Shown here: one piece after another, positions 56,405 through 64,000 of the stretch
Layout: each line of letters begins with the position of its first letter
How positions within the stretch are numbered: the stretch's first letter is position 1
Assembly (NCBI GenBank): GCA_032173965.1
Contig: JAVUNC010000005.1
Coordinates: 496,001 to 560,000, forward strand
Direction of reading: 5' to 3'
Length of the DNA: 64,000 nucleotides
From: Sitta carolinensis
Lineage: Eukaryota; Chordata; Aves; Passeriformes; Sittidae
The notes under the pieces: generated by a model
Told to the model about the DNA's origin: nothing
The model's input: the letters and a program-made list of their open reading frames with translations, nothing else
The model's database searches: none
Position numbers and translations under genes: made by a program

Positions 56405-57300
56405 GGCGGGGGGAGCCCATCCCTGGGATCGGGATCCAGGGACAGCCCATCCCCGGGATCGGGATCCAGGGACAGCCCATCCCCGGGATCAGGATCCAGG
56501 CACAGCCCATCCCTGGGATCGGGATCCAGGGACAGCCCATCCCCGGGATCGGGATCCAGGGACAGCCCATCCCCGGGATCCCGCTCCAGGCACAGCCCAT
56601 CCCTGGGATCGGGATCCAGGCACAGCCCATCCCCGGGATCAGGATCCAGGCACAGCCCATCCCTGGGATCGGGATCCAGGGACGGCCCATCCCCGGGATC
56701 GGGATCCAGGGACGGCCCATCCCCGGGATCCCGATGCAGGCACAGCCCATCCCCAGGATCCCGATGCAGGCACAGCCCATCCCAGGGATCCCGATGCAGG
56801 GACAGCCCATGGGATCGGGATCCAGGCACAGCCCATCCCGGGATCCCGCTCCAGGCACAGCCCATCCCTGGGATCGGGATCCAGGCACAGCCCATCCCCG
56901 GGATCCCGCTCCAGGCACAGCCCATCCCCGGGATCGGGATCCAGGCACAGCCCATCCCCGGGATCCCGCTCCAGGCACAGCCCATCCCCGGGATCCCGAT
57001 GCAGGCACAGCCCATCCCGGGATCCCGCTCCAGGCACAGCCCATCCCCGGGATCCCGCTCCAGGCACAGCCCATCCCTGGGATCGGGATCCAGGCACAGC
57101 CCATCCCCGGGATCCCGCTCCAGGCACAGCCCATCCCCGGGATCCCGCTCCAGGCACAGCCCATCCCTGGGATCGGGATCCAGGCACAGCCCATCCCCGG
57201 GATCCCGCTCCAGGCACAGCCCATCCCGGGATCCCGCTCCAGGCACAGCCCATCCCCGGGATCCCGCTCCAGGCACAGCCCATTCCCGGGATCCCGGGTC
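56405..57300. repeat. 30-bp minisatellite upstream of NET1A
   Basis: About 30 units of CCAGGCACAGCCCATCCCCG plus GGATCGGGAT, GGATCCCGCT or GGATCCCGAT. Two main variants alternate, so a variant map is possible. All frames stay open by chance (up to 455 codons on the minus strand). Confidence 0.95.
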
Positions 57301-58474
57301 CCGGCAATGCCCGGGCGGGGCAGGAGTGTGCGGGCAGCAGGGAGGGCCGGGCTCTCCTCCCTGGGCACATTCCAGAGCCCCGGACACTGCCCCGTGCCCG
57401 GGAGCTGAGCAGGCTCCGCTGCGCTCCTCGCCCTCCCTGCGGCTCTGTCAAACACGGCACCTCCAAGAGTCTCTGCTGCAAGGACAGCAAAGCCAAGCAT
57501 AAATTTAGTTTTTCCCCCCATTTTTAGTGCTTTTTCCTGGCACGACACCCTCCTCCTAACGGCGGCTCTCTTTGCCAGAGCTGGAGTATAAAACCTTCGC
57601 TGCTGAGAAATGTTTTTTTTTTTAATAATAACAATTCTTGTCTAGACCTGCGCTTTTAAGTCTGCTGTGAGCTTTCAAGTGGTGCTGGCACAGCTCTGGG
57701 GCTGGGCTGAGCCTCTGCCCCTGCTCTCCCAGGGGAGCCTGTCCCGGCAGGCCCGGCTGGAGCTGCACAGGATTTGGATTTTCTGTTTGTTTGTTCAAGT
57801 CCTGTTCTTCCTGGCACTGGTGCAAATCTCTGAAATAAAAGCTCTCTTGTGCTGGTAAAAATAAACTCGGGTTGGTTTGGCTGTCTACCTGCGCTGAGCA
57901 AGCTGCTGCTTCAAGGAGAGAAATTTAGGGTGGGTTCCAGCACAGCAAACTGCGTTTTTTAGAGGCAGGAGGAGGAGAAAAAGGAAAATCCTGCTGTGCC
58001 CTCCCATGGATTTTTAATTTTTTGGCTTTGTTTGCTTCTCTCAGCAAATCTGCACCCACTTAACCTCTGCCATGCAAGGCCAGGACATCGAGGATTCTCA
58101 GAAATTCCGGATACACCGAGTTTCCACTTGCTGAAAGGACAGACTGTGACTTTTCCAGACACAAAAATGCTTCCCTGGATTACTGAAATCTGCTATTTTT
58201 AACCCCAAAGCCACGCTGACTCAGGAGAGCAGCAGACAAACCCTCCCTCCAATTGCTTTTTTTTTAGAGAGTATCGAACCCATTCCCCTAAAATCCAAAG
58301 TGCAAGGCTTGTTAAGCTTGGCCTGAAGATTCAGGAGCTCCTTTAAGGGGATGTCTCTCCCTGTCCCAGAGCTCCTCCTGCTCCCACCTGAGGGGTGCTG
58401 ACTGGATTTGGGATTGTCCTGGGGCAGGGCCAAGGGTGACACCTGGGCAGGTGATGGGTCACCTCTGTCCTGAG
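57301..58474. other. single-copy-looking DNA, no gene seen
   Basis: Balanced sequence. A TATAAAA at 57587-57593 on the plus strand is not followed by a recognisable exon. Upstream exons of the long NET1 isoform were sought and not found. Confidence 0.4.
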
Positions 58475-59970
58475 GGGTGGAGGTGAGCACCATGAACCCA
58501 TCCAAGGGATGGAGGTGAGCACCATGAACCCATCCAAGGGGTGGAGGTGAGCACCATGAACCCATCCAAGGGATGGAGGTGAGCACCATGAACCCATCCA
58601 AGGGATGAGCACCATGAACCCATCCAAGGGATGAAGGTGAGCACCATGAACCCATCCAAGGGATGAAGGTGAGCACCATGAACCCATCCAAGGGATGGAG
58701 GTGAGCACCATGAACCCATCCAAGGGTGGAGGTGAGCACCATGAACCCATCCAAGGGATGGAGGTGAGCACCATGAACCCATCCAAGGGATGGAGGTGAG
58801 CACCATGAACCCATCCAAGGGATGGAGGTGAGCACCATGAACCCATCCAAGGGATGGAGGTGAGCACCATGAACCCATCCAAGGGATGGAGGTGAGCACC
58901 ATGAACCCATCCAAGGGATGAGCACCATGAACCCATCCAAGGGATGAGCACCATGAACCCATCCAAGGGATGGAGGTGAGCACCATGAACCCATCCAAGG
59001 GGTGGAGGTGAGCACCATGAACCCATCCAAGGGATGGAGGTGAGCACCATGAACCCATCCAAGGGGTGGAGGTGAGCACCATGAACCCATCCAAGGGATG
59101 GAGGTGAGCACCATGAACCCATCCAAGGGATGGAGGTGAGCACCATGAACCCATCCAAGGGATGAGCACCATGAACCCATCCAAGGGATGGAGGTGAGCA
59201 CCATGAACCCATCCAAGGGATGGAGGTGAGCACCATGAACCCATCCAAGGGATGGAGGTGAGCACCATGAACCCATCCAAGGGATGAGCACCATGAACCC
59301 ATCCAAGGGATGGAGGTGAGCACCATGAACCCATCCAAGGGATGGAGGTGAGCACCATGAACCCATCCAAGGGATGAGCACCATGAACCCATCCAAGGGA
59401 TGGAGGTGAGCACCATGAACCCATCCAAGGGATGGAGGTGAGCACCATGAACCCATCCAAGGGATGGAGGTGAGCACCATGAACCCATCCAAGGGATGGA
59501 GGTGAGCACCATGAACCCATCCAAGGGATGAGCACCATGAACCCATCCAAGGGATGAGCACCATGAACCCATCCAAGGGATGGAGGTGAGCACCATGAAC
59601 CCATCCAAGGGATGGAGGTGAGCACCATGAACCCATCCAAGGGATGGAGGTGAGCACCATGAACCCATCCAAGGGATGAAGGTGAGCACCATGAACCCAT
59701 CCAAGGGATGAGCACCATGAACCCATCCAAGGGATGAGCACCATGAACCCATCCAAGGGATGGAGGTGAGCACCATGAACCCATCCAAGGGATGAGCACC
59801 ATGAACCCATCCAAGGGGTGGAGGTGAGCACCATGAACCCATCCAAGGGATGAGCACCATGAACCCATCCAAGGGATGAGCACCATGAACCCATCCAAGG
59901 GGTGGAGGTGAGCACCATGAACCCATCCAAGGGATGGAGGTGAGCACCATGAACCCATCCAAGGGCTGAG
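58475..59970. repeat. 32/26-bp minisatellite
   Basis: About 48 units of GAGCACCATGAACCCATCCA plus AGGGATGGAGGT. A shorter form lacks the GGAGGT hexamer. The plus strand of each long unit contains GGAGGTGAGC, a donor-like site. The 500-600-codon minus-strand frames are artefacts. Confidence 0.95.
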
Positions 59971-59979
59971 CCTTTTCCC

Positions 59980-60050
59980 AGCCAGGGGGTTGCAATGAGA
60001 TGGATTTCAGGTCCTTCCCAACCCATTCATAATTCTGCTGCCCAGATTCC
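59980..60050 (+). mobile_element. CR1-like LINE 3' tail
   Basis: TTGCAATGAGATGGATTTCA, GGTCCTTCCCAACCCATTCA and TAATTCTG follow the layout of the CR1 3' terminus (GGTCCCTTCCAACCC then ATTCTG). It abuts the 32/26-bp array, whose last unit ends just before it. Confidence 0.6.
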
Positions 60051-60339
60051 AACTCCAGGAGAAGTTGGAAATTTGGGTGAAATCCCCCTAAAATATGAGG
60101 GACACTGGGAGAGGACACAGCCTGGGGTGGGGGTCACAAAATGGATTTTTCAATTCCCTGTCCCTAAATCCTCACAAGGACAACCCAAAGGAGAAAACAT
60201 CTCCCAAAAAGGGATTTTTTTGCTGGTTTTGCCTCGGGTGAAACTGCCTGCCAGTGTTTATTTAGTTGCTAATAACCCCAACTCCACACCCAGCCCTAAA
60301 ATAAACTCCTCCTGCTTCCTGCCTGACTCAGCCACGGCC

Positions 60340-61325
60340 ATCCAGCCCCAAACTCACCTGAAATGCAGGAATTAGAGCAGGAAAAATGGAATTTCCTGCC
60401 CCCCATTCCCATGTTTCCTACAGTCACTTATGGGGGAGATTTGGGGTCACAACCAGCCCCAAACTCACCTGAAATGCAGCAATTAAAGTAGAAAAAATGG
60501 AATTTCCTGCCCTCCATTCCCAAGTTTCCTATAGTGAATTATGGGGGAGATTTGGGATAATAACCAGCCCCAAACTCACCTGAAATGCAGAAATTTAAAG
60601 CAGGAAAAACTGAATTTCCTGCCCTCCAATCTCATGTTTCCTATAGTCAATTATGGGGGAATTTTAGGATCATAACCAGCCCCAAATTCACCTGAAATGG
60701 AGAAATTAAAGCAGGAAAAACTGAATTTCCTGCCCTCCAATCCAAGTTTCCTACAGTCAATTTTTGGGGAGATTTGGGGTCACCAAGAGTCCCAAACTCA
60801 CCTGAAATGCAGAAATCAAAGCAGAAAAATTGAATTTCCTGCCCTACATTGCCAAGTTTCCTACAGTCAATTATGCAGGAGTGTTGGGATCACAACCAAC
60901 CCCAAATTTATCTGAAATGAAGGAATTAGAGCAGAAAAAATGGAATTTCCTGCCCTCCAATCCCAAGTTTCCTACAGTCAATTTTTTGTGAGATTTGGGG
61001 TCACCAAGAGCCCCAAACTCACCTGAAATGCAGCAATAATTCAGATTTAAAGCAGGAAAAATGGAATTTCCTGCCCTCCAATCCCAAGTTTCCCATAGTC
61101 AATTATGGAGAAGATATGGAATAATAATCAGCCCCAAATTCACTTGAAATGCAGGAATTAAAGCAGGAAAAACTGAATTTCCTGCCCTCCATTCCCAAGT
61201 TTCCTACAGTCAATTATGGAGGAGATTTGGAATAATAACCAGCCCCAAATTCACTTGAAATGCAGAAATTAAAGCAGAAAAACCCTGAATTTCCTGCCCT
61301 CCAATCCCATATTTCTTACAGTCAA
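60340..61325. repeat. about 111-bp minisatellite with donor-like sites
   Basis: Nine units containing AGCCCCAAACTCACCTGAAA, GGAATTTCCTGCCCTCCATT and AGTTTCCTACAGTCAATTAT. On the minus strand most units carry TTTCAGGTGAGTTTGG, a consensus 5' splice site. Confidence 0.95.
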
Positions 61326-61589
61326 ATATAAATTGCATTCTCACGCAGCTCCAGCCATGATCCCAAGAGGAAATTCCTGATTTTCTCCCCAAAAGAGAGA
61401 GGCTGAAGAAATCCCACTCAGATTTTTGGGAATATTTGGAGGGTTTTGTCTGTACCTCAAAGATTTGTTGGGTTTTTGAGTAAAAAGGCAGGAAATAAAA
61501 ATCAGAATAAAGGCATATCCCACAAATTCCCAGGGTGGGGAATAATCTGGATATGGGAGCTTTAAAAGCATTAAAGGATTGTTGAAGTT

Positions 61590-62405
61590 TTTCAGAAAAA
61601 AATCAGGAAAAGCTTCCCCTCAAAAGAGTGGGAAGGAATTTCTCCCTCAGAAAATCAGGAAAAGCTTCCCCTCGGGACAGTGGGAAGGAACTTTTCCCTC
61701 AGAAAAGCGGGAATATCTTCACATCAGAACAGTGGGAAGGAATTTCTCCCTCAGAAAATCGGGAAAAGCTTCCCCTCAGGACATTGGGAAGGGTTTTTTC
61801 CCTCAGAAAATTGGGAAAATTTCACCTCAGGACATCAGGAAGGAGTTTGTCCCTCAGAAAATTGGGAAAAGCTTCCCCTCAGAAAATTGGGAAAAGCTTC
61901 CCCTCAAAAGAGTGGGAAGGAATTTCTCCCTCAGAAAATTGGGAAAAACTTCCCCTCAGAACATTGGGAAGGAATTTCTCCCTCAGAAAATTGGGAAAAG
62001 CTTCCCCCTCAGAACATTGGGAAGGGTTTTTTCCCCTCAGAAAATCGGGAAAAGTTTCACCTCAGGACATTGGGAAGGAATTTTTCCTCAGAAAACTGGG
62101 AAAAGCTTCCCCACAGGACATTGGGAAGGATTTTTTCCTCAGAAATCAGGAAAAACTTCCCACAGGACAGTTGGGAAGGAATTTTTCTCTCAACTTCAAG
62201 AAAATTGGGAAGGATTTTTCCCTCAGAATAAAACTTGGGAAAATGTTCCCCTCAGGAACATGTGGGAAGGGTTTTCTCCCTCAGAAAACTGGGAATATCT
62301 TCCCCTCAGGACAGTGGGAAGGGTTTTCCCCTCAGAAAATCGGGAATATCTTCCCCTCAGGACATCAGGAAGGGTTTTTCCCCTCAGAAAATCGGGAATA
62401 TCTCC
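61590..62405. repeat. 52-bp minisatellite
   Basis: About sixteen units of GGGAAGGAATTTCTCCCTCA, GAAAATTGGGAAAAGCTTCC, CCTCAGGACATT with length changes. All three plus frames are open for 180-310 codons, which shows absence of stops, not coding. Confidence 0.95.
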
Positions 62406-62509
62406 CCCGGCTGGGTCAGTCCCTTCCATTCCCGGTTTTTTAGGGAATTCCAGGGCACTGAGCACAGGCAGCACCAGCACTGCCCGGGAAATGGGATTTT
62501 GTGGATAAA

Positions 62510-63430
62510 ACTCATTTATTCTGCCCTTGAATAAACTCATTTATTTCACCCTTGAAAAATCTGGGGGTTTGTGGGTAAAACCCATTTATTTTATCCTTGA
62601 AAAATCTGTTTTTGTGGATAAAACTCATTTATTACACCCTGGAAAATGTGGTTGTGTGGGTAAAACTCACTTATTTCACCCTTGAATAAAACCCATTTAT
62701 TTCACCCTTGAAAATCTTGGGTAAAACCCATTTATTACACCCTGGAAAATCTGTTTTTATGGGTAAAACTCATTTATTTTACCCCTGGAAAATCCATTTT
62801 TGTGGGTAAACCCCATTTATTTCACCCTTGAATAAACCCCATTTATTTCACCCTTGAAAAACTTGGGGTTTTGTGGGTAAAACCCATTTATTTCACCCTT
62901 GAAAATCTGTTTTTGTGGGTAAAAACCCATTTATTCTACCCTTGAATAAAAGTCACTTATTTTACCCTTGAAAAATCTGATTTTGTGAGTAAACCCCATT
63001 TATTTCACCCTTGAAAATCTGATTTTGTGGGTAAAACCCATTTTATTTCACCCTTGAAAATCTGATTTTGTGGGTAAAACCCATTTATTTCACCCTTGAA
63101 AATCTGATTTTGTGGGTAAAGACCCATTTATTTCACCATTGAAAAATCTGTTTTTGTGGATAAAACATATTTTTACACCCTGGAAAATCTGATTTTGTGG
63201 GGAAAAATTTTTCTGCCTTATAATCATTATCACCCTTGAAAATCTGTTTTTGTCGTATAAAACTCATTTATTTTACACCCTGGAAAATTTCCGATTTTGT
63301 GGAAAAACTCCATTATTTCAACCTTGAATAAAACCATTATTTCACCCTGAAAATCTGATTTTTTGTGTAAAACCATTTATTTACCCCTGAAAATTCTGAT
63401 TTTTTGTGGTAAAACTCATTATTTCAACCA
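62510..63430. repeat. 42-bp minisatellite
   Basis: About twenty units of CCCATTTATTTCACCCTTGA, AAATCTGATTTTGTGGGTAA. Regular up to about 63170, then increasingly irregular. Confidence 0.95.
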
Positions 63431-63489
63431 ATGGTGGATCAATAAACCACAGAAAATCACAGCCCCCAGAAAATCAGGAGTTGAATGTT

Positions 63490-64000
63490 GTAAATGATTT
63501 TCAGTTTAAACTGAATTCAGGAGTTTAATGTTTCAGGTGTTTATTAATTTAGGTGTTAAATTGATTTCACGTCTAACTTGATTTCAGGTGTATAAATTTT
63601 TCAGTGCTGTAAATATTTTCACGAGTCTTATAAATTGAATTAGGCGTGTAAGTGTTTAGGCGTAAATGATTTTCGGTGTAAATTGATTTTCAGGTGTTAT
63701 AAATTGATTTTCAGGTGTTTAAATTGATTTCAGGTGTTATAAATTGATTTTCAGGGTTATTAAATTTTGTTTACTGTTTGTGTTAAATTGATTTTTCAGG
63801 TGTTATAAATTGATTTACAGAGTGTATAATTGTTTTCAGTGTTTAAGATTGATTTTTCAGGTGTTATAAATTGATTTACACGTGTCATAAGTTGATTTTC
63901 AGGTGTTATAAATTGATTTTCAGGGTTATAAATTGATTTTCAGGTGTTTATAAATTGATTTCAGGATGTTGTCAAAATTGTTTTTCAGGTGTTTTTTAAA
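63490..64000. repeat. about 22-bp minisatellite at the right edge
   Basis: Irregular units of TTATAAATTGATTTTCAGGTG with many one- and two-base differences, running to the end of the window. Confidence 0.9.

Noticed and set aside
56149..57548. Frames of 400-455 codons with repeated GDGLCLERDP
   Set aside because: 30-bp array is a multiple of three so all frames stay open; composition is that of the repeat.
57587..57593. TATA box and plus-strand gene near 57.6 kb
   Set aside because: TATAAAA is present but no exon, homology or supported reading frame follows.
58221..60118. Frames of about 500-600 codons with repeated LDGFMVLTSIPWMGSW
   Set aside because: Passage through the 32/26-bp array; three minus frames are open over the same stretch.
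61579..62508. 309-codon plus-strand frame, basic and Ser/Gly/Lys-rich
   Set aside because: 52-bp array; other two frames are open too and no start or homology is seen.

Overview
This window is vertebrate nuclear DNA, almost certainly from a bird and probably a songbird. Three unrelated genes can be read with vertebrate intron-exon structure. Their order (TASOR2 - ASB13 - CALML3 - NET1) is the one I recall for human 10p15.1. The intronless calmodulin matches, from memory, the chicken striated-muscle calmodulin (CCM1) type. Fragments that look like the avian CR1 LINE are present. There is no bacterial or viral gene organisation, no CRISPR array and no recognisable tRNA or rRNA.

Layout. 1-16721 (minus strand): the 5' part of TASOR2, seen as a possible short first coding exon in a CpG island (16702-16721) and a few internal exons (best at 3531-3629, 1141-1238 and 930-1033) scattered among large minisatellites; the gene continues beyond the left edge. 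22257-31131 (plus strand): complete ASB13 in six exons, 276 codons, every splice phase matching. 39585-40034 (minus): complete intronless CALML3-type calmodulin, 149 aa. 45958-56042 (minus): the complete NET1A isoform of the RhoA exchange factor NET1 in ten coding exons, 537 aa if one missing base in exon 7 is allowed for. TASOR2 and ASB13 are head to head, ASB13 and CALML3 tail to tail, and CALML3 and NET1 point the same way. 56200-64000 holds the NET1A upstream region and five long minisatellites, with no gene I can recognise.

The striking property is repeat load. I count about forty different minisatellite families (unit 12-200 bp, arrays 0.2-1.9 kb), covering well over half of the window outside the NET1 body. 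Many of the very long open reading frames are only stop-free passages through these arrays. In ASB13 and TASOR2 several arrays begin or end within a few bases of real splice sites, and some units carry copies of the adjacent donor or acceptor. The arrays therefore appear to have grown out of splice junctions and to have filled the introns with decoy sites. Other arrays are extreme in strand composition: a 1.9-kb nearly pure purine tract, a 1.6-kb tract almost without G, and a G-strand switch exactly at the ASB13 start. These are the best candidates for unusual biology here. The genes themselves do not form one pathway; they are linked by old synteny.

Two apparent one-base deletions (TASOR2 exon 3531-3629, NET1 exon 7) and ragged repeats at the right edge suggest residual assembly errors. 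All homology statements rest on recall of family sequences, not on a search.
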